Below, piece by piece: positions 23,561 through 36,830 of a stretch of DNA of 64,000 bases. Numbering within the stretch: position 1 is the first letter of the stretch; each line of letters begins with the position of its first letter. The translations under genes were made by a program, and so were the position numbers. The DNA is from Saksenaea vasiformis B4078. Lineage: Eukaryota > Mucoromycota > Mucoromycetes > Mucorales > Saksenaeaceae. The stretch covers positions 124,001 to 188,000 of the forward strand of contig JNDT01001781.1 of the NCBI GenBank assembly GCA_000697055.1, written 5' to 3'. The notes beneath the pieces are model-generated. The model searched no databases. It was not told the origin of the DNA and saw nothing but the letters and a program-made list of their open reading frames with translations.

Positions 23561-24263
23561 TTTATTGAACAACTTTTTACGCTAATCTATATAATTTTTG
23601 CGTCCATGAGGGGCCACTTTTACGCTAAAAAACGAATCAAGTATGCGTTCGTTAATACACAAGTTGGCAACAAATTCATACACTACTTACATCAATATGG
23701 CCCCCGATGGACGCGAAATTCATATGAGACAGCATAAAAATCTGTTCATGGTTAGTAAATGGAATAATACTTGGATGTCATTTTACTTAACCCCCGAAGT
23801 GTAATTCCATGATGGGTGGGAGTGGGAGAAGAGAGAAGATTGGCACTGATAGTGACCAATTGAAACGCACTGCAGAGGACTTGAAGCGATACAACGTCCA
23901 GCGATCTATTGTGCAAGATGAGTGATGCTGAGTGCGACAACATTTATTTTACTTACTTAAGTGAGGGATAAAGACGCCACCACCGCTGAGACGGTTCGGG
24001 ACAGAGGTCATACAGGCTAAACAATACATCAAAAAACATGAGTGATCCTGGATATGTAATCCATTAAAAGCACACACCGGGGATGTAAAATGAACAGAGC
24101 CAAAGAAAAAAGAAGGGATTCATGCGTCCCTTTAAATACTGCCATTTTACGCCTTCCGATTGGTGCGTTGGGGAACATATTACAATAGACCAGCGCAATG
24201 CAGGATTGATGTGGTGTCGACGCAAAGTAATAGTTGGATGACGCAAATGTGCGCTCATAATCC
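23561..24263. repeat. Dispersed repeat family, copy C (about 0.7 kb, apparently intact)
   Basis: Starts TTTATTGAACAACTTTTTACGCTA and ends GACGCAAATGTGCGCTCATAATCCG. Its first 250 bp match copy D, and its middle (ACTTGAAGCGATAC, GAGACGGTTCGGGACAG, GAGTGATCCTGGATATGTAAT, CACCGGGGATGT) matches copy A. The ends can be read as an imperfect inverted repeat (TTTACG...TTTTGCGTC at the left; GACGCAAAG...GACGCAAA at the right). No coding frame. It separates the SMPD4 homologue from URB1. Confidence 0.75.
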
Positions 24264-24784
24264 GGTATTTCTACCTGGTAGCTTCCTTCAATCAGATTTT
24301 GAGGTCGATCGGAACGGAACTTTATTGTTAGAGAGCGGTTCCTTCCTTGATTGTTTCTGAGATTGAAATAAAGTTTTTGACACTTCCTGCACGATTTTCT
24401 TTGTTCTTCTTCCTTGTATCCATTTTTTTCTTTCTTTTTAAAGCCTTTATCTCGGTTCATCTATTATTGAATGAGTATAATCATGTGTGCCTTTCCAGTT
24501 TATCCATAATCATTTAAAATAAAAATCACATCTATACTATTACAAATGAATTCTGTATTGATCAAGTCCATGATACACCTAACTCTTCTGCTATAGCAAA
24601 TTCTCTATCGTAGAAAGTGACTTCACATGAATTATGCGGTATCGATAAGAGTATTGTGTTTACAACGTCAACTTGCAACTTCTTGAGGTATCTCAGGACA
24701 CAAGCCACGCGAACCGCGGCAGTTAAATATATTTTCAACGCAGAATAAAGATCCAGGAAAGTTGTGGTGAGGGACTTCGACATC

Positions 24785-27700
24785 ATGAAGACGACCGACG
24801 TGGACGACGGCAACAGCCGAAATGATTCGCAACTTGAAAAGGACGCGGATTTTTACAAACTTCCCCAAGATATCTCGGCTGCATTACAATTACGGGACAC
24901 TGCCACTTTAGTTCGCGGTACTTATTCGCGATCATATAGCCATAAGCTGATTTTTCCTTAGCGTTGTCGAATCTTCGTGAACAATTGGTCGAGGCGATTA
25001 GTGTACGTGTAGATCCTACTGCACCCAACACGCAGCCTCTTGTGGAATACGTTCAGTCTTGTTCAGACTGCAGCGATCTCATTGATCTTTGGACTTACCA
25101 AACTTCAGTGAGTAATTTTAAATGGAATCCTACTCACATGGATACTAAATGTTCGATATTTTGTAAGGCAAACATTCAAAATCTTGAATGCTTAGTTCCC
25201 GATGTCCTCAGTCTTTTTATGCGGCTTTGCACCACGCCTATCATCCGTCCTTTTGGCCTGCAACTTATTCAAACTATATCCTTTTTCGCATATCAAACTA
25301 CATAATCATGGATCTTGTTCATTATTATCTTTAACAGTCTATATTACACATCATGGAAAGGCAGATGAAACATATCTATCGCGGTATCAGCTCACTACGG
25401 ATCCCTCAGTGTCGGGCGATGTTTCGTTTACTTACGGCCATGTGTTCGTTCAATCAATCAACTGCAAGAGACCTGTTTCATTCGTTCAATTTCCAAGCAG
25501 AGGTTAGTGTGTGTGCTTTGATTATGAACATATCTTATATGTATATCATAGGGTTTTATGAGAGCATCACGCTATCGACAGCAGAAGAAAGGAAATAACC
25601 CACACAAATATATTTATGGTTTGTACAATCCCAGTTTTACATAGATGTGTACTAAATCTTGTCAAGATTTGCGAACTTCCTACGTTCAGTATGTGTTGGC
25701 GTTTTTTATCCATGGCGATGCCGAGATTAAGAAACAAGCACTTGGCACCAAAGGATTGGTTAGTGGTGTCTTTATGGGAATTGATCAAGATGCATATCAG
25801 GTAAAGGAGGAAAAAATGGGTGGATATTGGACCTTCTAAAGTTTATTTGGAATGAGAATAGTTAATTGAAGAGATCCTTTCGGCCACTTATGAGCATTTG
25901 ATCATGGACGATGCAGTACCAAGAAGTGTGAAAGCTTATTTCTTTTCTTCATATATTCTGGAACAGGTACGTTATAATAATAGGTCCTCTATGCCGTCCT
26001 AACAAATTTGTAGATCGCCAAGGTCTATGTCCGTACAGAACCAGAGAAAACGGGTGCAGAGAGCTCAGGCATACCGGCTGATCTTGTACATCATTTTTTG
26101 ATATCCATTTGCAGTGTGCCAGGTGTCGGCGTATGCTTCCGTGATTCTGGCTGGTACCCTCCCACTGTTACTATTGATGAGAAGTCAGAATCTGGCTTAA
26201 AGACAGAAACGGTGCAAAACCGTGCATTATCCAAGTTTATCATGACTCTCAAACCCGTAGACGATCAACGTCAGCAGGAACTGTTATTGAAAATACTTGC
26301 AGTGTGTCCAGAACTTGTCGAAAGGTAGGAAGAGATATTGGCCTCACCTGTTACTGATTGCCTGTAGCTTCTGGAAGGGAACACCAATGACATTTGAACC
26401 ACGTATAAGTAGCAAATGGCTTGCGAATGTTACATTGCTGCAGAGAACTATGCAACTATTTGTGCCATCATTATACTACGGTGACACACAGTTTTACCCT
26501 ACCACTCCACCAAAGGTGGGCACAATTTTAGAGAATATTATTCCTGGTGTATTTGGACGATCAGCCTCGAGCAAGGGCTTACAACATGCTAGTCCGTTAG
26601 TTCGATATGCTACAATGACCACGTTAGCTGCAGCATTCCAGAAATTCGGCAAAGTAGTAACGGCGATGCAAACCGTGATCTCTACGCTTGACGAAGGTGA
26701 TCAGCAGAACCAGTCTGCTCAGGAATCCCGAGAAAACCCGTCAGAAAAGTGGAGAAAATGTCTTGACAGTGTCAGAGAAGGTTTGCGACGTCGTATGCCA
26801 GAGATTCAGCTGCTTGTCGCCCTCTACAATAAAGCATCAGGAACCAAAGTTGATGGTGCAATAGATGGTGACGTCGCCGAGATTAATGCCCAGAAACAGA
26901 TGTTACAAGACAGTGCATTCAGATTGATCCGTTACTATCAACAGTACTTGCCGGAAACCTTGATGGAATCGAGTGTCGACCCAAGCAATTTCATCCCCGC
27001 TGACATCCTTTCTATCCGCCCCGGAACACTCATTCATCTGTTAGAGCTGCTTTTAAGTCTGCCCGATTTTCGCTGGAGCAACAAATCAGGTACCAAGGAC
27101 ATGATACTCTAGCTTTTGCAAATTAATTTTATTCTGCATTTATAGCTGGAAAATCCGTCTCGCATATCACAGTATTACTCACGCTGTATCTGAGAACACC
27201 TTACAAGTATATCCGTGAACTTACGGGTAAACTGGTTAACAAGGCACTCGCCGATTCATTTATGTTCCAACATGATCCGGAAGAAGTTGAAATATGGTTG
27301 AATGCTCTGCCACAGAACTATGTGAAAAACAGCGAGGAAGTTTTATCCTTGTCTTCCGAACAAAGTGCTGTTCTGCGGTACCTGGATGAAAGCATTGTCC
27401 GATTTGGAAAGGCACAGTATCGATACACCGATCAGCTTGTCAATCTTGTCAATGAAGTAAACGAATCTTTCCTGGGGAAGACAGATACCACTAGTTCGAA
27501 GTTGATAACACTCGCAAAATCAGTTGTTGGCAAGCACGATGCAACGACTCCTGCTGAGGATAGTCTAAGCATGATGGACTACATACATCCATTCAGTCCG
27601 TTACTTCTGACCGTTTTCGATCGCATACAATTTGCTAAGGATGACATACGACCTGTTACCCGTTATATCGCCAACCTAGTGGCTGGATTACTGTCAAAGC

Positions 27701-30700
27701 AAAGGATCCCAGATTATCTTTGCAAGTTAACGGAAAGCTTACCAAACGGCAAATCGGAATCTGTCCTGAACTATCGTAGTGTTAACGAATGGTGCGAACC
27801 CCAAATGGTAGCACAAACAATGATGCTGTTGCAACAATATCATGTTGATGAGAGGAAGGAAGAGATCTCTTCCGCTGAAGTGGATAGTGATATCGCATCT
27901 CAATTGTCCACATTAGAAGACCGTAAGTACTACCTATTACTTGTTGATACTGTTATTGATTAAACATATAGAGAGAGATATCGTAGATGGGCAGAAAAAG
28001 ATGATTGAGGTTTTGCAAACTTTGCCAGTCAACGTGTTGGATAAGCATCTGCAAGAGATTGCAAACATTTGCTGCACGAAGCTCCAGTGGACGATTTTTG
28101 AGCCATTGACAGAATATCTTTGTGCTCGTCACCCCTTGGCCGGTAGCTTGTTCGATTATGCAGATATTGCAAAACTGTCGTCAGTTGACTTTTCGGAAGA
28201 GTACGTGATACCAAGCTTCATAGATATATCCTGACATTTTATCTCTAGTACGACAATGATAGCCTTGCTGAAGTCTATTCCATTCACGACTCTTCTCCGC
28301 AATATATGGATGAAGGAAGAAGCAAGTCCTTTGGCATATTCTGTATTGAAACATGCTCTGGATTGTTCCTCGTTGCATCAGCTTACACAGGCACTTTCGC
28401 TTGTATTGGAACATTTGACCATGACTCTTCTGTTTTGCGCAATGGAGGATAAACGATTACACTTATGTCTCGAAATGTTAAGGCATGGATTATCAGTATC
28501 GCCTAACGCAGACACAAAGACGCGCCGTGAGCTCAGGTCGATGGTGTTTACCCATCCAGTGATCAAAGAATTAACTTCGGAGCTTATTACGCATGTGCAT
28601 CAGCTACAGGCCAAGGATGAATATCCCGATGTTTTGGCTACTTCTGTAAGTACATTCAATCTTGGGAGTTATCCAGTTTAACGTTTATCATCTAGCTTTT
28701 ATCCCTTGCCGTGTCGTATGTTGACGTCTTTGGAGAGGGTTCGAATGCCTATACGCTGATAGATCGACTAGTCCGCATCGATTACGATGCGTTGCACTCT
28801 TATTGCGAAAAGAAGCAACAACTCGGCTTTTACGATAACGTTAGCAAATTACTTTTCGTTCTAGTTAATAATGTGCGACACCGGGAGAACAACGGAGAAT
28901 ACGTGATTCCTAGTGATGCGTACAGGATTATCACCCGTCTGTGGCAGTCTCGGTCATCTCAAACTCTTGATGCTGATATACTGTCATTATTGGAGCTGGG
29001 ACTGTCGACTGGTGCCGATAAGGAACCTTTATCTGTTCTTCTGAATGCGTGCAGTGGATCTATCGTACAGCACATTCTTGCCGGTAACAAATGTAATATC
29101 AATCGATGGAAACTTCAAGCTGCCTGCGCGGAAGCATCAGTGGACGTTTCGGCAGCAGTCCTTGATCATCTAGAGAGCGGTTTACCGCTGACACCTTACG
29201 TCGTCGATCTTGCTGTCATTGGATACAACTTACTCAAGTGTGAACCTGCAGACCGATATGGATACTTGATCCGTATCCTGGAGCATATCTTGAAGCGCCT
29301 TACTGCAGCTGTCGATGCTACTCAAATGTCTGATGTTGAAGTTCCTATCGAAATTTACGGTCGACTGACAGATATGGTTTCATATATGAACGCGGTCAGG
29401 AATGATCAGTACGATGCCGAGATTATTCGCGACTTTGTTCTTACCATGTTCTTGGATAATTTGGCTTGCGCGCCAGCAATGCGATTTACAAACGAATTAG
29501 TTGTCCGTGTGTATCAGAAGGTATGTAGCTTCATGTTTGTGGCAACATATTATCTAACTTACGATTTACAGTACGATAAAATGGAGCCGATTGAAACATA
29601 TACTCGACGCATACTCGACCACGAGAAATATCAAGTATTAACAAACCCTAGACACGGAGGCGATCAAACCAACGAAGACATCCGAGAGCATATCCTTAAG
29701 CTACTGCACTCGTTTGATTTAATCCAGCCCAACGTTTTCGCAAAGCATCATGGATTGTTAGATTTACTCTTAACCAGTTATGGAGGCACTTCTGCTCTTG
29801 CTGACCGATTCATACGTGATATCCTTGTATCGTGTGAAAGACAAGGGCAAACGACTATAGTTCCCAAATTACTGATGTGGGGCCCTGGATCAGACAAAAC
29901 TCGTCAAGCCCATGCTCAAGCCGGCACATTATTTCAAACGAACACAGTTTCAGTGGAGACTCTCGGCTTGATTGACCCAGCTTTGATGAAGTACACTTTT
30001 ACACACTTCCCTACCGAAAAGCTTTTATCCCCCCGGAAAACGATATACGGGTATCAAGAAACTACAGACTCGCCTATATACGACCATACATTTTTCCTAC
30101 CTTTGTTTGCCAACATCATCTCCAACGGAATTGTCGACTGTCGGAAGTTTATAGAATGCAATGGCCTAGGACTGGTGGTAGTCTCACTATCTGGAGCAGA
30201 TAATAACATGCGGGAACTTGGCTTCCAAATGATGGATCAATTTTACGTAATGCTGGAGGTATTCTTTACTGATCTACTTTCGTATAATACTGATGTGATG
30301 CATTTTAATCGCCCAGCATTCAACATTTAGAGAGAAAGGGCAGGTCGTGTTCCTTCTAGATATTTTCAAGAACTCGATTACCGGCAGAAAAGATGGTGAA
30401 GCGACACCGCGTATACCTGCCGCCATTACAATTTATGTGGCGCAGGCACTTTCTATCCTCTTGCACCCCGGTCATTATATGCTTTCTTATATTGCGAAAT
30501 GGATGATGCAGGAACCGCGGTTCGACTTCTTCGTAAGTACTGATTATGTTTTCATTTTACTCCAATCGTTGTATGCTAAACCTTGTGCAACTTCAGCATG
30601 TGCCGTTATTTAATGCGATATTCAACTCAACTTCATCGACGCATAAAAAAGAACGGTTATGGTTATTACGAGTTCTGTCATCGTCGTTAAGAACATATGA

Positions 30701-31150
30701 GGTATGTTTTAAACTTATTAACTACGAATACTGACATTTTTTCGACAGGACTACAAGATCTTTTCAAGACAACGCATTTGGGACATGCTTGGGACGTTTT
30801 ACACATCTTCATTTGCAGATTCTGCGTGCAAAAAGGCAATCGTCGAGGTAATAACGTGCAATATACAACGGCAGGTACTGAGCTCGTTCTAGATTTTCAA
30901 GCAAGCAACAAAAGTTCCAGTTATTACGATGAATTTGATTCAGTACAACGGTCTCTTATCATGGATCCATACAGTGGTGGTCATGTCGTCCGACTCGGAA
31001 GAACGCCAGACGTGGTTGGGTATCTTCGAAAAAGTAATGATCAGCGTTGCTACATACGATAATGCTTCTGAGCGTGTCATCTCGATGTTAGAAGATCACA
31101 TGCACGTTCTCGGTCTATCGTCGTCGGAGTATTTTGAAAGCACATCATAA
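24785..31150 (+). CDS. URB1: Nucleolar pre-ribosomal-associated protein 1 (Urb1/Npa1)
   Basis: Eighteen exons: 24785-24917, 24962-25107, 25168-25275, 25350-25502, 25552-25618, 25667-25800, 25862-25966, 26014-26324, 26368-27089, 27146-27922, 27972-28200, 28249-28645, 28696-29520, 29572-30258, 30317-30532, 30597-30701, 30749-30847, 30902-31150; 1,820 residues, close to yeast Urb1. It is a HEAT/ARM-type scaffold of early 60S assembly in the nucleolus (Npa1 complex). Supporting blocks: QMKHIYRGISSLR, YVLAFFIHGDAEIKKQAL, the signature PGVGVCFRDSGWYP, LRYLDESIVRFGKAQYRY, SFWKGTPMTFEPRISSKWL, FHVPLF-type block HVPLFNAIFNS, DYKIFSRQRIW and GLLSWIH. Intron 3 is AT-AC, the others GT-AG. A 51-nt stretch (29521-29571) is stop-free but has perfect intron signals and interrupts VYQK/YDKM, so it is taken as an intron. 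Confidence 0.92.
25276..25349 (+). other. Probable U12-type AT-AC intron in URB1
   Basis: The 74-nt intron starts ATATCCTTT, the exact U12 5' splice-site consensus, and ends in AC. A branch-like element ATCTTTAAC (25327-25335) matches TTCCTTAAC at 7 of 9 positions, with the branch A 15 nt before the end. No GT or GC donor can join LQLIQT to IMERQMKHIYRGI, and phase 0 is kept only by the AC at 25348-25349. Confidence 0.75.
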
Positions 31151-31546
31151 GCATTCAACACGGAAGTCTAGAAAATATGCATTACCCTTAGTCAGAAAAA
31201 ACTTACATGACATCCGAAATCCATTTTCTTATCAACCATACCGTGGGTCATCGCAACGAAAATAAAAACTTAAAGTCCACTTGAATGATGATTTCTAAAA
31301 TCTTCCTGGTCAAAGTTGTGTATCCATATAAGAGCTATCGATGATACTTTTCGAAGGAACTGTGACAAATATAAAGAAAAACAGTGAATGAAAACTGCAA
31401 TAAGCGGAAGGCTGGAAAACTCAAGAATTTTTGAGAACTGGATAAGCTATACACCATTTCCAATCTACTTGTGAGCTACTGTGATATCGAACGTTAGTGA
31501 ATATATTTAATTTTTAGACAAGACTGTTCAACACCTCTTGGAATAT
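31151..31546. other. Intergenic between convergent genes
   Basis: Shared 3' region of URB1 and the MACPF/FAR1/Sel1 gene. No gene seen. Confidence 0.4.
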
Positions 31547-34500
31547 CTAGCTGGCAACACGTCTTTGATCGCCCATCCTTGTCGCCAACTCACGGTAAGC
31601 GATTGCCTTTGTACGGTCACGTTCCACACCGATTCCATAGTGATAGCATTCGGCAACTCCCTTCAATGCCAAATCGTGACCTGACTCAGCCAAACCAAGC
31701 AGCATCTGGAATCCTAAAGCTGGATCATATGTCTGATGGCCCCAGCCTTTCAGATGGTATACTGCCATCATAAATCTAGCATAAGGTTCTGATAGTGCTG
31801 CTGCCGCAAACGATTCGTACGCTTCCTCTTTAAGATCTTCTGCTTCTGAGGGATCTCTCAACGTTTCGGCCAAGGCGTGTTTAAGTTTACCCGCTTGGAC
31901 GTATCCGCTTGAGCTGCTACCTTGCCGTCCAACGTATTCATACCATCGTATCGCAGTTTCATTGTCAACTCCAAATTCGTGATGGTATCCTTTTTCCAAA
32001 TATTCGCCTACCGTCAATGCGGCTTTCCAGTCACCAAGAATGCCTCCAGCTGAGTAATACAGAAATGCCTTTCCATGATCTTGCGGAATAACGTAATTGC
32101 GATCTAGCGAAGTGAAGCCAGAGTGATAAACATTGGCTAGCTCTCTGCAAGCTTCGATAACAGGGAAGTGCGTTGCATCCCTAAACATACTCACAGCGTT
32201 TGGGAAATCGTTGTTACTCCACCACAATTTTCCAAGCTCATGCTTGGCCATAAGATCATTCTGATTTGCTGCTGATGTCAGATACTTTGCTGCCATTGCT
32301 TTGTCGATCGCTAACCCTCTCAATCCGTACATATAAGCGTGTCCCAATAGAAACTGGAATTCATGATTATTGGAGGCCTCAGCATGCCCTTTAAAGCGCG
32401 CCATATCAGTTTCATCCTTTACGTCAACGCGGCCAAGATCCTCTGCTGCCTTTGTTGCTATATGCTCGTTGATAGGTTGAAGCCTCCATCCAGCATCTGC
32501 CCCCGTAAGACTCCCTGCGCTTTTCCATGGACTCATACTATCCATATCGTAATCGGTAACGGCATGCCAGTAAAATGGTTTTCCTTCGGAAGTCACTCTT
32601 AGGCTTTCGAAAAGGATGATATCTCCTCGCTGGACGTAACCAAGGTTATTTGCCTGCGATGGTGATTCTATCGTTTTGTCTGCACTTTCTCTTAGGGGAT
32701 CAGATTGATTACTCTTATTTTCCCATGACTTACGAGAAGTTTCGTGTGCCGTCGCTTCATATTCCTCCACTCCGCTACTGCTCTCGCTTTCATCATCAAC
32801 TTTTGGGTATGGGACAACTCTCCTATACGAAGACAATTAAATTAACTGAGTTAATTATCTTATGGAATTTATGCCTACCATTGGAGATCTTTTTCTGCAT
32901 CATTGCTATCAAGCGGTTCGAGGGCCGTTTCCGAATTTGAATCGAGGACTGAGTCATCAGAGAACTCCACATTACTTGCGCGAATGTAGAAATTCTCTTC
33001 AACATTTTCTTCGTCATTTTTTAATCTTATGTATTTTATACGTAGAATATCCCCATATCGAACATAATGAGCACCAGGGTCTTTTACATCAAATGTTGGT
33101 CTTTCAGCTTCAAGCCTGACAACAAAGGAGACTGTGATCCATGTCAGATTTGGTGATCGTGATGTCCATGCCCTCACTTACATAATTTACTGTATTTGGT
33201 AGTTCCTTTTGTCTTTCCAGGTTGAGCCCCTTCTTTAGCAATTGCCAAATTATGGTTATGTACAGATTCATCAGGATCCGGGAACTTTTGGAAAGCCCAT
33301 TGCGCTTTTCCAACTTCTTGAAGGACAACGCCCCACTGGCAAACGTTCTGCGGTGCTTGTTTCTGATGCGACTTGGTTGTTGAGCTTGTCTCTTGGTTAC
33401 CATAGGTACAGTGTATGCATATCATCTGGTTTCTAGTTAGCTAGTTGCTACTAGTGCGGTATGGTCTTACTTGCGCGGTAATTTCTTGAACTTCGACGGA
33501 AAATCCCAAATCTGAGCATAATTTGCGGCAAAATTCAATTGCGCAATTTGAGTCTGAGAACTGGCTTCCCAGTAGATGATCATACAAGGCTTCTGTCTAT
33601 GAAATACTTCAAAGGCTGCGTTCCATGGATTAGATCACTTACTGGGACACATATTGAGGGTGTATTCTTCGCTTCTGCGCTCGAGTTAAATTCCGTCATG
33701 TCCAACGAATAATTATAACAAAGATACTGATCTTGCAAGACAATGTTTTCATAAATACGTTGTATATCAGAGCGTGTGTCGTCATCTAAGAGACAGTAAA
33801 GTGGTCTTAATTCTCTCAGTTGTATACGAACGTATCGCGATTCGACTGTTTTAATCCAACTGGAGATATCGTTCCAGAACAGTAGATGGGACTCGCCACC
33901 TATGGGATACAGCAAAACCAAATGTTAATCCATAGTACAATAATAAGTAACGCACCTATTGCATCCCAGCGATCGCTTTTCTCCAATGATTTGATGATCT
34001 CGGTTGATGTGCACTGTTTGGCGACACTGCTTTCTACGGATATTAGGGCAACGCTATGCGCAGGAGGTGAAGCATCTGCATCCTTAGATAATGCTGTCTC
34101 GCCATCCGTGCTATTGAGGGTTACTTCCTGGGAAGCGCTATCATTCTTGTTTTCTTCGAGCATTCCCTGTTCTACTTTGGAAGGAATCTGAAATGCAATT
34201 CTTCCACCTATTTAATTAAGAGATAGTGAGAAACATTCTATACAATGGACGTTTTACCAAAACGTATTGCCGAAGGATAGTAGTATCCAAATCTTTGGAA
34301 CACGCTCTGTAGCGCATAAAATTTTTCGCCATCGTCTTCACCATACTGCAGCGCTTCCTTGATAGCCTCTTTGAACTTGCTAGTAGCTTGGATAAATTCG
34401 TCATAATAGTGAAGCTAAAACATGATAACTACAGTTAGTAGCAGGGCCATATTGATATACCGGTGCTTACCTCTTTGCACGTAAGATAGGCCACATGATA

Positions 34501-36830
34501 TGGCATATTTGACTTCGTTGCAAGGCTTACGTGGCTATGCATCCGTTCCCGGAACGACGCCTGCGAACCTGCGATAAAGCCAAAGTTTCCGGGTAGTTCG
34601 GTGTAGTTTGTGATATCAAGGGAGGCATATTTTCTAGCGTCAACACCGTTTGAAACAGGAATCTTTGAACGTTCTAGTTTGATATCGTTGTCTAACGTCT
34701 TCAGCATAATAAGTTTGGGGAAAACACCCTTTCTGGAAATTTCGATCGCTTGTTCCTCTGCTTCTTCTCCGTCAAAGTGTACTCCTTTGGTGAGTTCGGG
34801 AAACATATGAACATAAGAACTGTCTTGATCGTATACAGTAGCTATCTGAGATTGCAGCTCCTCGTCCAAAATTTCGTATATTGGTCTCAACGATCTGAAC
34901 AGGATTCGTGTTTGGTTTCCTTGGACAGAATCAATCCAATCTTGACAGTCTGTTGCCAAAGAACTACCACCTGAAAGTTAAATTCATGTGATTACTACAT
35001 GCATGTCTGATTTCAAGCTCATAGCAAATTGTTTACCCATTGTCTCAATAAACGTGTCATCTACATGAAGTGCTCGCTTAAATGCCCTATCAATGGCTGC
35101 AGCACCATTTTTTATCATCCAATCGTGCGATGGATCGTTTGGATTGATCTTATATATAGCTCTTCCACCTTTAATTAAGAAGTATAATTAATACAAGTTT
35201 CCAAAGGTGCATAGCTCCATTCTTACCAAGACATACTACGGATGGGTAATAGTATCCGAAGTGTCCAAACACTTTTTGTAGCGCTGTATATTTCTCCTTA
35301 TTCGTCTCTGCTCTTAATGCTGCATGAATTGCCTCTTTCAATCGGTCTGTCACTTTGACGCACTGATGGTCAAATGTTAACTATTTTTATGGGACACAAC
35401 GATGTCAGTGGTCGCATGAATGCATAATTGACTGACCTCTCTGTGGATGACATACATAACGAAATAATCTGTTCCACGCGTAGCAGGCTGTAAGTCGCCT
35501 CCATTATTAGTTATGTAATTAGTTATAGCGGCTCTCATGAATCCAGAGTCTTGTGCCGTGTCTTCAGAAAACTCGGTGTGAAGGAACGCGTGGGTTGCAA
35601 CTCTAGAACCTAACATGGTTCTACGTACTGCGCACTCAATCTGCGGCTTTCCTGCGGTAGTGACGTCCTTCATCAATTTTGCAAGATCCCCTTCGCGAAT
35701 AAGTTCAACTGCGTCATGCTCTGAAACAGATCCATCAAAATGGACACCTTTTGTAACACCGATTCGCGGATGCGTTTGTGAAAGGCGTACAACTGCTGAG
35801 GTGAAGTGGCTTTTGGTTAGGGCACCAGCTTCGTGTGGTGTCTCGTACGGCTGGATCTTGTAAATGCGCTTCACTTCGGAACGAATTTCTTCGTCCAGAA
35901 GATTATATATAGGTTGTACGTCCAGTAACTTTATCAGATCCGGTGAGTTTGATGTGCTTTCGATCCATCCTTTGACGCCAGTAGGTTTGGATAATAAGTC
36001 CTTGTGACCGCCTACCATAGTGGTTACACTTGTTATCCATTTTTGCGAAGTGCCACATACCGTAAGCTGTCCAATCGAGCTTTTCTCGAATAACCGCCAT
36101 GATCACACCCCACCTCGATGGCGCCAGACCTTCACGCGGCTGATGTTCGAACTTACCACCTATCATGTCACGTTACATTTGTATGCATTCCTCAGTCTTA
36201 CTATTTCACAAACCTATGAGGATCCAATAGGGGTAGTAGTAACCGAATTCTCGAAATATGTATTGTAATGCACGAAATTTGCTGCTATCATCAGGAAGCA
36301 TCATCGTGTGGTGAACAGCTTTCTTGAAATCTTCGGTTGGACATAATGTGCCTGGTGGAAAAAGAATCTGTCCAGATTATATCGGATTTAGTATCTTCTT
36401 CGTGAAATATGGATACTTAACACATCGACGTGGGACATAGATTTCTGATAAATCTTTTTTGTCTTGCAACTGGGTGTCTAAGCTTTCAGCAGTTGCTTTC
36501 GCATGCCTTTTAAATTCCTTCGTTCCGGGTAAAGGTAACTCATATGGGATAAACCCAATTTTTTGAGGGCGTGCTTCTGCAAATGTATATCTACGGAGGA
36601 TTATCGCATCCGTTAGATCACCATCCTCTGGATAGAGATGCAGGTTCCCAGCTGGGACTATCTCAACTGCTCGTCTCCTTGCTTTTCTCCCACCAGCTTG
36701 AACTCCTTGTACCCAGTCGAGGGAGACATCAGCAACCGACTTTTTTGACAGGCCAAGCAGATTTGTCTTAAGCGGTCGTCGAGTATATATCATATCTTAC
36801 CTGGACTGCAGGTTTTTTCCCTTGTGTCAT
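31547..36830 (-). CDS. Mosaic protein: three MACPF-signature units, FAR1-like zinc finger, MIR-like segments, Sel1 repeats
   Basis: Fifteen exons (reverse): 36801-36830, 36424-36766, 36214-36351, 36061-36159, 35437-36011, 35227-35362, 35037-35168, 34471-34970, 34258-34414, 33956-34207, 33643-33899, 33471-33596, 33182-33425, 32879-33131, 31547-32822; about 1,505 residues with consistent phases. The membrane-attack/perforin signature (aromatic-G-x-x-aromatic-x6-GG) occurs three times as FGYYY-x6-GG near residues 160-172, 430-442 and 693-705, each followed by a GG...W-I block and an LRPIY-x-LLDEE-like helix. Residues about 874-985 read as a FAR1/WRKY-GCM1-type zinc finger (ICIHC...CQW...HNH). 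Then come two YGDI/RGDI beta segments like MIR domains, and Sel1-like repeats from about 1230 to the end. No signal peptide is visible. MACPF proteins form pores or act as scaffolds; which applies here is unknown. Splitting into two genes is possible, but the frame runs through. Confidence 0.72.

Noticed and set aside
29521..29571. 17-residue in-frame insertion in URB1
   Set aside because: Has a GTATGT donor, a CTAAC branch and a TTTACAG acceptor, and interrupts a conserved block; treated as an intron even though it is stop-free.
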